A stretch of DNA of 64,000 nucleotides from Streptomyces bathyalis (GTDB lineage: Bacteria > Actinomycetota > Actinomycetes > Streptomycetales > Streptomycetaceae). The first letter of the stretch is position 1, and each line of letters opens with the position of its first letter. Position numbers and translations under genes: made by a program. The stretch covers positions 682,001-746,000 of the forward strand of contig NZ_CP048882.1 in NCBI RefSeq assembly GCF_015910445.1, written 5' to 3'. Positions 8,398 to 17,451 of this stretch are shown piece by piece. Below the pieces are notes generated by a model. The model did no database searches, was not told where the DNA came from, and worked only from the letters and a program-made list of their open reading frames with translations.

Positions 8398-10949
8398 GCG
8401 GGAGCCGCGCCCTCGTCCGCATCGGCCGACCCGGTCGCCCCGCGCTCCAGCAAGTCCGTCTCCACGATCGGCAGTTGCTCGTCCAGCGGCACGCGGAACG
8501 TCTTGATCTCGCAGGGGCCGAACGCAACCTCGACGGTGCGTCCGCCGAGCATGGGCAGCGTGATGCGGGCCGTCGTTGCACGTCCCGCCGACTCGTAGGC
8601 GCGCACGACCACGTCGCCGCTCGCGTCCTCGTCGCCCTTAATGACGGTGACCAGCACGCTGCCCCCGCCGTCGTCAGCGTTGGAGACGCGCTGGGCGACG
8701 GTCCCGTCGTGGAACGTCTCCAGCAGCGCGAACGGTGGCTGGTTCAGCTCCGCCGCCCGCCGCACCGGGTCGGCGTCACGCCAGTCACCGCCGTGCGGGA
8801 TCAGCAGCGTGCGGAAGTCCTGCCGGCCCTGGTCCAGGTAGTCGTAGACGCCGTCCGGGTCGAGCTGCTGCGGCTCGTGCCACGCGTAGGCGGGGCTGCG
8901 CAGCGCGGTCATGCCGATCTCGCCGCCGCGCACGTCGTGCCCGTACTTGCTGTCGTTGACCACGCTCAGCCCGGCCCGGCGGCCGTCCGGCAGGCGACCG
9001 GTGACGTCCACCCACGCCTGCGCCGGCTCCTCCGTCCCGTCGGGTGTGCGCTCCAGGTGGCCGTAGGGGATCTCGTGGGTCGCGGTGACGTCCGAAAGCG
9101 CCGTGGGGAAGCGGAGCTTGAGCAGTTTCAGCTTCTCCTGCCAGTTGACCGCGGTGCGCACCTCGACCTGCCTGGAGCCTGCCGAGAGCACGAACTCCTC
9201 GGCCAGCTCGGAGCGTCCGTACGCGCTCTCCACCCGCAGCACGGCACGCACGGGGCCGGACTCGACGAGCCGCACGCGGGTGCAGCGGAAGACGCCTGCG
9301 ACCTTGTCGTAGGAGCGCACCCGGTGACCCCAGGTGTCGGACGGATCGTCGATGACGACGGCGTGCGGCGCCGGTCCGGGCGGCAGCAGCTCCACACCGG
9401 ATTCCGCGTCCGCCGACCCGTCACGGTCGCTGTCGCCGCCGAGGAGCCGGAGCGAACTGAGCCATCCGGTCGCCGGGTCGACCTCCAGGCGCAGGTACTC
9501 GTTCTCCAGGACGGTGCCGTCGGCGCGTACGGGCCCCCGCCCGCCCTGTTCCGCGGCCGTGTCGCCGAGCGCGCCCGGCAGCAGGTGGTAGACGCGGTGG
9601 CCCAGCGCGGGAACGGCCGCGCGGAAGGCGATCCGGGCCCGGCTGCCGGCCATGGTGGCCTCGGAGCGGGTGTGCTGCACGGGCACGGGCGTGCCCTCGT
9701 CGTCGGTGAGCGCGGCACCGGCCGCGTGCAGATACTCCGCCTCCACGTCGGCGTGCAGCTCCCAGGGATGCGGGTTGAAGACCACCAACGGCTGCGTGCG
9801 GTGCGGCTGTTCGGGAAGCGGGATGTGAATGCGCCGGGAGATCGCCTGCACGGAGCGGTTGAAGATCTCCGCTGCGAGGGAGCGCGCACGGCCGTAGTCG
9901 TCGCGCGCGTCCTCGTAGGCGGAGCGCAGCGAGGTACCGGCGAGGATGTCGTGGAACTGGTTGAAGAGGACCAGCTTCCACGCCTCGGCGAACCGGGCGT
10001 GCGGATACTCCTCACCGGCGACGGCCGCGGCGACGCTCGCCCACTTCTCGGCGCGCTGGAGCTCGTTCTCGGCGCGGCGGTTCCACGCCTTGACGCCGGA
10101 GTGGGCGGAGTAGCACCCCGGCCCGTGGTGCTGGAGCTCGCCGCGGTGCACGGGCAGCTCCCCTCGCGCCGACCGCTCCCTGATCCGCGCGAAGAACGCC
10201 TCGGGGTGGCTGAGGGTGAGGGCCGGCAGCCCGTCCATGTCGTCGAGCCGGTGGATGCTGTCGATGTTGGCCCTGGTGGGGCCGCCGCCGTGGTTCCCGA
10301 CTCCGTAGAAGACCATCAGCTCCGGTTCGCCCGCCGGCAGCATCGCCAGGGCCTTGTCGAGGTGGCCGCCGATGTCCTTGCCGGGGCTGCAGTACTCGTT
10401 GGGGAGCCGATAGGCCAGCACACGTGAACCGTCCGGCGCCTCCCAGTCGAAGAACTGGCCGGGCAGTTGCTGCTCGTGCGGCCCGGGACGCAGGAACATG
10501 TAGCCGTCCATGCCGGATTTGCGCAGCAGTTGGGGCAGCATCGCGTTGTGCCCGAACGGGTCGACGTTGCAGCCGACGGTGGAGGCGGCGCCGAACTTCT
10601 CCAGCAGGTAGCGCTGCCCGTACAGCGCCTGCCGCACGAAGGACTCCCCGGAGGGGATGTTGCAGTCCGGCTCGACCCACCAGCCGCCGACGACCTGCCA
10701 ACGGCCCTCCCCCATGCGCTTCTTGATGGTCTCGAACAGCTGTGGGTCGTGGCGCTCGATCCACTCCAGGTACATCACCGAGTCGCAGGTGAAGACGAAG
10801 TCCGGGTACTCCTCCATGCGGTCCACGGCGGAGCGGAACGTCGCACGGATCTCCTGCAGCCCCTCCGGCCAGCGCCACAGCCAGACGGGGTCGATATGGG
10901 CGTTGCCCACCATGTGGAGGGTCCTCTCGGGCCCCGGGACGCCGGTCAT
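8394..10949 (-). CDS. GH38 alpha-mannosidase
   Basis: This 851-residue protein is a GH38 zinc-dependent alpha-mannosidase. Near the N-terminus, GNAHIDPVWLWRW supplies the first zinc ligands (His and Asp). The nucleophile Asp lies in CNVDPFGHN near residue 150, and a further zinc His lies in FNQFHDILAGTS. The C-terminal half is the family's large beta-rich region. There is no signal peptide, so it probably acts in the cytoplasm on imported sugars. The ATG overlaps the SIS gene stop as ATGA, and its own stop overlaps the GH2 start the same way. GH38 members act on alpha-1,2, 1,3 or 1,6 mannosides; bacterial paralogues vary, so the linkage is open. Confidence 0.93.
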   Translation of the reverse strand: MTGVPGPERTLHMVGNAHIDPVWLWRWPEGLQEIRATFRSAVDRMEEYPDFVFTCDSVMYLEWIERHDPQLFETIKKRMGEGRWQVVGGWWVEPDCNIPSGESFVRQALYGQRYLLEKFGAASTVGCNVDPFGHNAMLPQLLRKSGMDGYMFLRPGPHEQQLPGQFFDWEAPDGSRVLAYRLPNEYCSPGKDIGGHLDKALAMLPAGEPELMVFYGVGNHGGGPTRANIDSIHRLDDMDGLPALTLSHPEAFFARIRERSARGELPVHRGELQHHGPGCYSAHSGVKAWNRRAENELQRAEKWASVAAAVAGEEYPHARFAEAWKLVLFNQFHDILAGTSLRSAYEDARDDYGRARSLAAEIFNRSVQAISRRIHIPLPEQPHRTQPLVVFNPHPWELHADVEAEYLHAAGAALTDDEGTPVPVQHTRSEATMAGSRARIAFRAAVPALGHRVYHLLPGALGDTAAEQGGRGPVRADGTVLENEYLRLEVDPATGWLSSLRLLGGDSDRDGSADAESGVELLPPGPAPHAVVIDDPSDTWGHRVRSYDKVAGVFRCTRVRLVESGPVRAVLRVESAYGRSELAEEFVLSAGSRQVEVRTAVNWQEKLKLLKLRFPTALSDVTATHEIPYGHLERTPDGTEEPAQAWVDVTGRLPDGRRAGLSVVNDSKYGHDVRGGEIGMTALRSPAYAWHEPQQLDPDGVYDYLDQGRQDFRTLLIPHGGDWRDADPVRRAAELNQPPFALLETFHDGTVAQRVSNADDGGGSVLVTVIKGDEDASGDVVVRAYESAGRATTARITLPMLGGRTVEVAFGPCEIKTFRVPLDEQLPIVETDLLERGATGSADADEGAAPA

Positions 10950-11620
10950 GCGGTGGTCTCCAGCCGGTCGGTGCCGGTCGCTTCGGAAGCCTGCGCCTCC
11001 GAACCGGCGGCCCATGCGTCGACGTGCTCGCTGAGCAGGTGCAGCAGCATCAGATGCATCTCCTGGATCCGTGCGGTGGCCGTCGCCGGTACGACGAGGC
11101 TGTGTTCGGCGTGGGCCGCGGCGGGCATGCCATGCTGTTCACCCCCGCAGAACAGCACGGTCACCGCCCCGGCCCGGCGGGCCTCTGCCAGGCCCCGTAC
11201 GACATTGGGCGATCTGCCGGACGTGGTGAAGCCGATGACCATGTCTCTCTCATCCACCAGGGCCCGGACCTGCCGGGCGAAGACCTCCTCGTATGAGTAG
11301 TCGTTGCCGATGCAGGAGATCACCGAGGGGTCGGTGGTGAGCGAGACGGCGGGCAGCGGGCGTCGTTCGCGCAGATAGCGGCCGATCATCTCGGCGGCCA
11401 GGTGCTGTGCGTCGGCCGCGCTGCCGCCGTTGCCGAACGTGTAGAGCCGGCCGCCCGCCCGGAAGACCCCGGTCAGTCGCTCGGCGACCGCGGCCAGCCG
11501 GGGCAGAAGTTCGCGGGTGCGCTCCGCCGCCTCCAGGTGGTCCGTCAGCTGCCGGGAGGAGGGTTCGAGGGGCGGGTCGGGTACCGGTTCCGGCGGGGTC
11601 CCCTGCGTCGGTCGATGCAT
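10946..11620 (-). CDS. SIS-domain phosphosugar isomerase, GmhA/DiaA-like
   Basis: This 224-residue protein has a single SIS domain. FGNGGSAADAQHLAAEM (about residues 67-83), the SLTTDPSVISCIGNDY block, GFTTSGRSPNVV and a late QEMHLMLLHLLSEHV helix are the pattern of GmhA sedoheptulose-7-phosphate isomerase and DiaA. Such proteins bind or interconvert aldose and ketose phosphates in the cytoplasm. The ATG at 11620 lies 32 bases after the ROK kinase stop, and the stop overlaps the GH38 start. In this operon it is the obvious candidate for turning the ROK product (an aldose phosphate) into a ketose phosphate. A heptose substrate is possible but not shown. Confidence 0.85.
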   Translation of the reverse strand: MHRPTQGTPPEPVPDPPLEPSSRQLTDHLEAAERTRELLPRLAAVAERLTGVFRAGGRLYTFGNGGSAADAQHLAAEMIGRYLRERRPLPAVSLTTDPSVISCIGNDYSYEEVFARQVRALVDERDMVIGFTTSGRSPNVVRGLAEARRAGAVTVLFCGGEQHGMPAAAHAEHSLVVPATATARIQEMHLMLLHLLSEHVDAWAAGSEAQASEATGTDRLETTA

Positions 11621-11652
11621 GTGTCGGTCTCGCTCCACTTCACGGTTCCAGG

Positions 11653-12696
11653 TCAGGGGTGGGGTGCGGGCGCGGTCGCTTCGGCCGTCCGGTGCTCGTG
11701 CCACGGCAGCCGCTCGAAGGCGATGGCCGCGGCGCCGAGGACGCCTGCCTGCTCGCCCCCGGCCGCCACGACGATGCGGGCGGACTCGGCGGCCGGTCCC
11801 ATGGCCAGCCGGGCGACGCTCTCCCGCAACCGCGGCAGCAGCAGATCGGACGACCGCATCACCCCGCCTCCGAGCACGACCAGCGCGGGTTCGAAGAGGT
11901 TGACGAGGGAGACGAGCCCGCCCGCGAGCGCCTCGGTCGTCTCTTCCCAGATCCGGCTGGCCACCGGGTCTTCCTTCCGGACGGCCGCGGCCACGTCGGC
12001 CGCGGTCAGCGGTTCCCTCCCGGCGAGCAAGGTCGGCTCGCCGGTGCGGGCCGCCGACTCGACGGCCTGCCGGGCCCGTTCGGCTATGGACGTGCCCGAC
12101 GCGTACGCCTCCAGGCACCCCGCGCGCCCGCAGCCGGCACACCGCCGCCCGCCCGCACGGACGGTGACGTGTCCCGGTTCGCCTCCGTTGCCGGCCGCAC
12201 CCCGGTAGGTGCGGCCGTCGACGATCATGCCGCCTCCGATGCCGGTGGAGACCGTCAGATAGAGCAGGTGGCGTGTGCCGCGTCCCGCGCCGAAGCGCCA
12301 CTCGCCTGCCGCTCCGGCGGTGCCGTCGTTGTCCAGGACGGCGGGCATGCCGTAGGCGTCCGCCGCGAGTTCGGTGACGGGGATGTCCGTCCAGCCCGGC
12401 AGATGGGGCGGAGCGACCAGCCGGCCGCGCCCCGAGTCGAGCGGCCCGCCGCATCCGATGCCGGTGCCCAACAGCCGCTGTGGCCCGGGCAGTTCGTCCA
12501 GCACCTCGCGGCCGAGAGCGAAGAGCCGCTCCAGCCCCGCGGCCGGGCCGTCCGCCACGCCGGTCGGACAGTTCGCGTACGAGAGGACCGTCCCGTCGCA
12601 ACGCACGACTCCTGCCGCGAGTTTGGTGCCCCCGATGTCGAGCGCGAGCACGGCTTCCCGCCCCGCGCCCTGATCGCCGTCGTGGTCCGGCGCCAT
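11653..12696 (-). CDS. ROK-family sugar kinase
   Basis: This 347-residue kinase opens with the ATP phosphate motif DIGGTKLAAGVV, has the catalytic segment LDNDGTAGAAGEWRFG, and carries the ROK zinc site CAGCGRAGCLEAYASG near residue 180. The family includes glucokinase, fructokinase and N-acetylmannosamine kinase. There is no N-terminal helix-turn-helix, so it is an enzyme and not a ROK repressor. The ATG overlaps the permease stop by one base (TGATG). Its place directly after the ABC transporter suggests it phosphorylates the first monosaccharide released from the imported sugar. Substrate identity is an inference. Confidence 0.9.
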   Translation of the reverse strand: MAPDHDGDQGAGREAVLALDIGGTKLAAGVVRCDGTVLSYANCPTGVADGPAAGLERLFALGREVLDELPGPQRLLGTGIGCGGPLDSGRGRLVAPPHLPGWTDIPVTELAADAYGMPAVLDNDGTAGAAGEWRFGAGRGTRHLLYLTVSTGIGGGMIVDGRTYRGAAGNGGEPGHVTVRAGGRRCAGCGRAGCLEAYASGTSIAERARQAVESAARTGEPTLLAGREPLTAADVAAAVRKEDPVASRIWEETTEALAGGLVSLVNLFEPALVVLGGGVMRSSDLLLPRLRESVARLAMGPAAESARIVVAAGGEQAGVLGAAAIAFERLPWHEHRTAEATAPAPHP

Positions 12697-13628
12697 CAAC
12701 CCTTCCGTCCCTGTGTGGCGATGCCCTCGACGAAGTGCTTCTGACACAGGAAGAACGCAATGATCATGGGTACGGTGACGATGACGCTCGCGGCGGCAAC
12801 GATCTCCCAGCGCATCTCGCCCCCCTCCCCGAACTGGTCGAGCACCGCCTTGAGTCCGCGCGGCACCGTGTACAGCTCCGGGTCGCGCAGATACACCAGG
12901 GGCCGCACCAGGTCCGTCCACGCCGCGTGCACCTCGAAGATGAAGGTGACCACCAGCGCCGGCTTGCACAGCGGGACGGCGATCCTCCAGAACATCCCCC
13001 AGTAGCTCGCGCCGTCGATGCGCGCCGCCTCGAACAGCTCGCGGGGCAGGCCGAGGAAGAACTGCCGCAGCAGGAAGATGTAGAAGGCGCTGCCGAAGAG
13101 GTTCGGAGCCCACAGGGGGATCTGGCTGCTCGCCAGGTGGAGTTCGTTCCACACCAGGTACTGCGGGATCGTCAGCGCCACCGCCGGCAGCATCATCGTC
13201 GAGATGACCAGACCGAACAGTACGTTCCTGCCGGGGAAGCGGAAGTAGGCGAAGCCGAAGGCGACGACCGCGCTGCTGATCGTCACGGTGACCGCCGCGG
13301 CCAGGGTGACCACCACGCTGTTGCCGACCCAGGTCAGCAGCGGCACCTCGTCCCAGATGCCGGCGTAGTTCTCCCACTGGAAGACATGCGGGATCAGCAC
13401 ATTGTCGAAGACACTCTCCGACGGTTTGAGCGAGGCGCTGATCAGCCACAGGAACGGATAGATGAAGATCACCGAGAGTGCGGCAAGTGCGGTCAGCCGC
13501 ACGGCCCTTCCGGCGGGTCCGGCCTTCTCCCGCGGGTGCCGCACCCGCCGGGGACGGGGGTCGCGCGGCGGTGGCGCCGTCTTCGGGACGGACGGGGTGC
13601 CGGCGGGCGGCGTCGTCAGCTGTGTCAT
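12696..13628 (-). CDS. ABC sugar transporter permease, MalG type
   Basis: This 310-residue inner-membrane protein has about six hydrophobic helices after a basic Pro/Arg-rich N-terminus (residues 1-35). The EAA loop that contacts the ATPase reads EAARIDGASYWGMFWRIAVP near residue 200, as in CUT1 carbohydrate permeases. Its ATG overlaps the preceding permease as ATGA. It should form a heterodimer with that permease. No ATPase gene lies in the island, so a shared ATPase such as the MsiK used by streptomycetes is probably recruited from elsewhere in the genome. Confidence 0.93.
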   Translation of the reverse strand: MTQLTTPPAGTPSVPKTAPPPRDPRPRRVRHPREKAGPAGRAVRLTALAALSVIFIYPFLWLISASLKPSESVFDNVLIPHVFQWENYAGIWDEVPLLTWVGNSVVVTLAAAVTVTISSAVVAFGFAYFRFPGRNVLFGLVISTMMLPAVALTIPQYLVWNELHLASSQIPLWAPNLFGSAFYIFLLRQFFLGLPRELFEAARIDGASYWGMFWRIAVPLCKPALVVTFIFEVHAAWTDLVRPLVYLRDPELYTVPRGLKAVLDQFGEGGEMRWEIVAAASVIVTVPMIIAFFLCQKHFVEGIATQGRKG

Positions 13629-14656
13629 CGCTCGTCACCCTCGTAGTAGATGAACCGCTTGCTGAACCTGGCCTGGATCAGGGTGATCACGAGGATCACC
13701 AGGAAGAGCACCCAGGCCAGTGCGGAGGCGTAACCGAGGTGCATGTACTGGAACGCCTGCTGGAAGAGGTGCACGACGTAGAAGAGGGCGGCGTCGTTGC
13801 TGTACGTCTGCGCGTTGGCGGATCCGAAGAATGCCGTGTACGCCTCGGTGAACGTCTGCAGCGACGCGATGGTGTTGACGATGAGCGTGAAGAACAGGGC
13901 TCCGGAGATCTGCGGCAGCGTCACGTGCACGAACGCCTGCCAGCGGCTTACGCCGTCGATCTCGGCCGCCTCGTACAGATCCTGGGGGACGTTCTTCAGC
14001 GCCGCGAGGTAGATGATGACCGTCGAGCCCACCGACCACAGCGAGGTCAGCACCAGACCGGGCTTGATCCAGTCACCGTCGGTCGTCCAGCTCGGGCCGT
14101 CGATGCCGACGAAGCCGAGAACGGTGTTGATCAGTCCGACGTTGCCGTTGAACAGGAGCAGGAAGAGGATGCCGACCGCGACCGACGGGGTCATCACCGG
14201 CAGATAGAACAGCGTGCGGAAGAAGCCCGTGGCACGGCCCACCCTCAGCAGCAGCATGGCCATCGCCAGGGCCGCCGCCATCGACAGCGGTACCCGCAGC
14301 GCCGTGAACACCAGCGTGTTCATCAGGGACTTGGCGACGGACGGGTCCTCGAAGAGCTGCCGGTAGTTCTCGAACCCGACGTTCTGCGGCTCGCTGATCC
14401 CGTCGTAGCTCGTGAAGGACAGCCAGAGCGTCGCGATCATCGGGCCCGCGGTGAGCACCACGAAGCCGAAGATCCACGGGGAGAGGAAGCCGTAGGCGGC
14501 GAGGGTCTCCCGGCGGCGCCAGGACGCGCGCCAGCGAAGGGCGCGCTCGCGCCGGTCGGGGGCGGTCCGGAGTGGGGCGGCGGCGTTCGCGTCCGCATCG
14601 GTGCCGGTACCGGCGGGCGCCGGTGCCGGTTCGGTGGTCGGGCTGGGTACGGTCAT
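13625..14656 (-). CDS. ABC sugar transporter permease, MalF type
   Basis: This 343-residue inner-membrane permease has a Pro/Ala-rich N-terminal tail of about 40 residues, then hydrophobic helices beginning near LAAYGFLSPWIFGFVVL. The EAA loop reads EAAEIDGVSRWQAFVHVTLP near residue 230. It is the MalF-like partner of the next gene. The ATG at 14656 overlaps the lipoprotein stop by one base (TGATG); a GTG three bases earlier would give a four-base overlap. Tight coupling with the lipoprotein and the second permease marks one importer unit. Confidence 0.92.
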   Translation of the reverse strand: MTVPSPTTEPAPAPAGTGTDADANAAAPLRTAPDRRERALRWRASWRRRETLAAYGFLSPWIFGFVVLTAGPMIATLWLSFTSYDGISEPQNVGFENYRQLFEDPSVAKSLMNTLVFTALRVPLSMAAALAMAMLLLRVGRATGFFRTLFYLPVMTPSVAVGILFLLLFNGNVGLINTVLGFVGIDGPSWTTDGDWIKPGLVLTSLWSVGSTVIIYLAALKNVPQDLYEAAEIDGVSRWQAFVHVTLPQISGALFFTLIVNTIASLQTFTEAYTAFFGSANAQTYSNDAALFYVVHLFQQAFQYMHLGYASALAWVLFLVILVITLIQARFSKRFIYYEGDER

Positions 14657-16125
14657 CACTTCCGCCCCTGATCGGCGATGTCGAGGGCGCTCTGCGCCTC
14701 CCGCTGGGCCTGGTCGAGTGCCTGCCGCGGTGTCTGTTCACCGGAGAGGACGCGGTTGCAGGCGTCCTGCCACGCCTGCTTGAACTCCGAGCCCGCGGCG
14801 TTGGCCGGGATGGCGAACCCCTCGGCCTGGATGTCGTAGAGCTGACGGGTCGCCTTGTCGAAGGCCTTGTTACCGCTGGGCTTCCACACCTTCGACTCGA
14901 TGATCTTGTCTGCTTCGAGGTTGCCGGTGTAGTCGCCGGTGTAGACGGCGTCGCGGCCGCGCACGTCCTTCGCCTTCGCCTCGGCCGCCTTCACCCAGGC
15001 GCGCGTGGACGTCATGGTCTTGATGAACGTGCACGCCTCCTCGGGGTGCCTGCTGCCCTTGGGGACGGCCCAGCCGGTGCCGGAGACGTAATTGACCGGC
15101 TTGCCCTTGCGGTCCTTGATGTAGCCGCTGCCGAGCTGGACCTGCGGAGAGGTGTCGCCGAGCACCGCGACGTACCAGTCCTCCATCGGGTAGGCGCCCA
15201 CCTGGTGCTTGGTGAACTGGTTGGCCTTGCCGAACTGGTCGAAGGAGTCGCGCAGTGCCTTGAACTTCCCCCAGCCGCCCTGCGCGCGGATCAGCCCCGA
15301 GGTCATTTCGAGCGCCTCCACCACGCGTGGCGAGTTCAGCTTCGCCGTCCTGCCGTCGTCGCTGATGAGGGAACCGCCGTTGGCGCGCGCCCACATCGGG
15401 AAGAACTCGGGGATCTTGGGGTCGAATCCGAGCCGGGTCAGCTTGTTGCCCTTCTGCTGCTTCAACTCGAGGTTGAGCTTGCGCAGTTGCTTCCAGTCGG
15501 ATGTGTCCACGTCGGAGTCGGTGGCGTCGTGTCCGGCCTTCTTCAGCAGGGACGCGTCCATGAGGAGGATGCGGCTGTCGAAGCTGTCCGGCATTCCGTA
15601 GACGGCGCCGTCGAGCGTGGCCTCCGCGATCGCCGACCGCTGATAGTCGCCGAGGTCGATGTGCTCCTTGCGCAAGCAGTCCGTCAGCGGCAGCAGCGCT
15701 CCGCGTGCGGCGTATCCGCCGATGAGTGAGCGGTCCATGTTCACCACGTCGGGCGGATCGCCCGCGGCGACGGCGGAGAGGAACTGCTGCTCGTCGAAGG
15801 CGCCTTCGTTGATCTGCAGATCCATGCCGCGCGGCGCCAGCGCCTTGCGCGCGTCGTCGATGCGGGAGGTGGCGATCGCGTCGCCCAGGCCGAACCCCAT
15901 GGTGGTGAACGTGCCGGACCGGTTGTCCGCGACGCTCACACCTCCGCACGCGGTGAGCGGCAGCAGCCCCAGCAGGGCTGCGGCGGCAGCGACGGCGGGG
16001 CGGGCCGCCCGGAACCTCCCGGACCGCGGCCCGGTCGGCCGACCGGATCGCAGGCGCGGACGGGACCGGCGGTCGGTGCGCTCCGGCGGTGTGCGCCGCC
16101 GTGTGCGCCCTGGTGGTGCCGCCAT
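14656..16125 (-). CDS. Sugar-binding lipoprotein of the ABC importer
   Basis: This 489-residue extracellular solute-binding protein belongs to family 1. The ATG at 16125 has GGAGAG upstream. A long Arg-rich N-region (about 45 residues) precedes the hydrophobic core, and the lipobox LPLTAC marks Cys near residue 62. The mature part has the usual FDEQQFLSAVAAGDPPDVV and DGAVYGMPDSFDSRILLMD blocks. It would be tethered to the outer face of the membrane and deliver oligosaccharide to the two permeases. It is the first gene after the LacI gene, separated by 232 bases that contain a perfect palindromic operator, so it probably has its own regulated promoter. Confidence 0.93.
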   Translation of the reverse strand: MAAPPGRTRRRTPPERTDRRSRPRLRSGRPTGPRSGRFRAARPAVAAAAALLGLLPLTACGGVSVADNRSGTFTTMGFGLGDAIATSRIDDARKALAPRGMDLQINEGAFDEQQFLSAVAAGDPPDVVNMDRSLIGGYAARGALLPLTDCLRKEHIDLGDYQRSAIAEATLDGAVYGMPDSFDSRILLMDASLLKKAGHDATDSDVDTSDWKQLRKLNLELKQQKGNKLTRLGFDPKIPEFFPMWARANGGSLISDDGRTAKLNSPRVVEALEMTSGLIRAQGGWGKFKALRDSFDQFGKANQFTKHQVGAYPMEDWYVAVLGDTSPQVQLGSGYIKDRKGKPVNYVSGTGWAVPKGSRHPEEACTFIKTMTSTRAWVKAAEAKAKDVRGRDAVYTGDYTGNLEADKIIESKVWKPSGNKAFDKATRQLYDIQAEGFAIPANAAGSEFKQAWQDACNRVLSGEQTPRQALDQAQREAQSALDIADQGRK

Positions 16126-16234
16126 GATCTCTCCTTCGGGCGTGTGGCCGGCACGGCGCGACGAGTACGGGAAGCGGGTGCGGGCGTGAGATGTCACCGG
16201 GCGATTGCGGCGTGGGGTCCGCAGGTGTGCGGGA

Positions 16235-16252
16235 TGTGGCATCGATGCCACA
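16235..16252. promoter_or_regulatory. LacI-type operator ahead of the transporter gene
   Basis: TGTGGCATCGATGCCACA is an exact 18-bp palindrome centred on ATCGAT. It lies 110 bases upstream of the lipoprotein start, in the gap after the LacI gene. A near copy occurs ahead of the first gene of the island, which supports it as the binding site of the island's LacI repressor. Confidence 0.75.
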
Positions 16253-16357
16253 TGAGAACGTAACCACACCGCATGTGCCCGTCAATGCATCGGACGGAGA
16301 CGCTTGAGAACGTCGCCCTGCGCCCACGGCGGCGGGTTCGCGGAACGGCGAGCGGGG

Positions 16358-17425
16358 TCAGCCCTGCCGCGGCGCCGCCGTCGAGCCGCGCACCATCAAC
16401 TCGGGCTGCAGGATGTGGGTTTCGGTGCGTCCGGGCCCCCGCTCGACGCGTTCGAGAAGCATCCCGGCCGCTCTGCGCCCCATGTCGTAGACGGGCTGCC
16501 GCACCGCGGTCAGCTGCGGTTCGACCATGTGCATCCACGTCTGGTCGTCGAAGGAGACGAGCGACCGGTCACCGGGGACGGAGCAGCCTCTGCGCTTCAG
16601 CTCCTGCCAGACGAGTTCGGCCACCACGTTGTTGGCCGCGAACAGCGCCGTCGCACCGGGATTCGCGTCCAGCAGCGCGGCCACCGCGTGTGCGGCGTCC
16701 CGCTCGCCGCCGTCTGGGCCGGCCGGGCCCAAGCTCAGGTCCAGGTCCAGCACGCGCTGGCGCGAGTAAGGCACCCCCGCGTGCCGGAGCGCCGCCCGGT
16801 AGCCCTTGAGCCTGTCCTTGCCGGTCGCCCACTTCGTCTCGTCGACGACGACGGCGATGTCCCGGTGGCCCAACTCCAGCAGGTGCTCCACGGCTTCGCG
16901 GGACCCGGACTCGCTGTCGATGGCGACCGCGTCGCAGCCCCGCACCCCCGAGCGCCTGTCCACCTCGACCACGGGCGTGCCGTGTTCGACGAGGACCTCG
17001 GTCGCCGGCCGGCCCACCGGCGCGAGGAGCACGCCGTCCGCGCGCATCGCGAGGAAGGCCCGCGCTCCGTCGGCAGCCCGCTCCTCGCTGCCGTGGTCGT
17101 CGACGAGAACGACCTGGTATCCGGCGGCGGAGAGGGTCTGTTCGACGCCCGCCGCGAGCTGGGCGTAGAACGGGTTGCGAAGATCGGACACGAGCAGCCC
17201 CACCACCCGGCTGGAGCGGCCCTTGAGCGTACGGGCGGAGACGTCCGGCACATAGCCGAGACGGTCGGCCACCTCCTGCACCCGCTGCCTGATGTGCTCG
17301 GCCACATATCCGTGGCCGCCGAGCGCGCGTGAGGCCGTCGAGCGTGACGTGCCCGCCTCCTCGGCGACCTCGTGCAGCGTGACACGGGCACGTTTGCCCC
17401 CGTTCCGTGCGCGTGCGTTGCCCAT
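16358..17425 (-). CDS. LacI-family transcriptional repressor
   Basis: This 355-residue regulator has an N-terminal LacI helix-turn-helix (TLHEVAEEAGTSRSTASRAL, about residues 15-34) followed by the hinge segment GYVPDVSARTLKGRSSR. A periplasmic-binding-protein-like effector domain begins at VVGLLVSDLRNPFYAQLAAG. The ATG at 17425 has GAAGAG upstream, and the gene begins 26 bases after the GH-D-like gene stop. It lies within the operon it probably controls, between the glycosidase and the transporter. The palindromes at 16235 and 21272 are its likely operators. The inducer is presumably a sugar or sugar phosphate of the pathway. Confidence 0.93.
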   Translation of the reverse strand: MGNARARNGGKRARVTLHEVAEEAGTSRSTASRALGGHGYVAEHIRQRVQEVADRLGYVPDVSARTLKGRSSRVVGLLVSDLRNPFYAQLAAGVEQTLSAAGYQVVLVDDHGSEERAADGARAFLAMRADGVLLAPVGRPATEVLVEHGTPVVEVDRRSGVRGCDAVAIDSESGSREAVEHLLELGHRDIAVVVDETKWATGKDRLKGYRAALRHAGVPYSRQRVLDLDLSLGPAGPDGGERDAAHAVAALLDANPGATALFAANNVVAELVWQELKRRGCSVPGDRSLVSFDDQTWMHMVEPQLTAVRQPVYDMGRRAAGMLLERVERGPGRTETHILQPELMVRGSTAAPRQG

Positions 17426-17451
17426 GTGCTCTTCTTTCAGCTCTTCGGTCC

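Noticed and set aside
8475..10427. A 650-codon plus-strand frame opposite the GH38 gene, and similar ones at 17407-19800 and 19506-21500.
   Set aside because: All lie opposite genes with strong family motifs and show no motif, signal or codon bias of their own.
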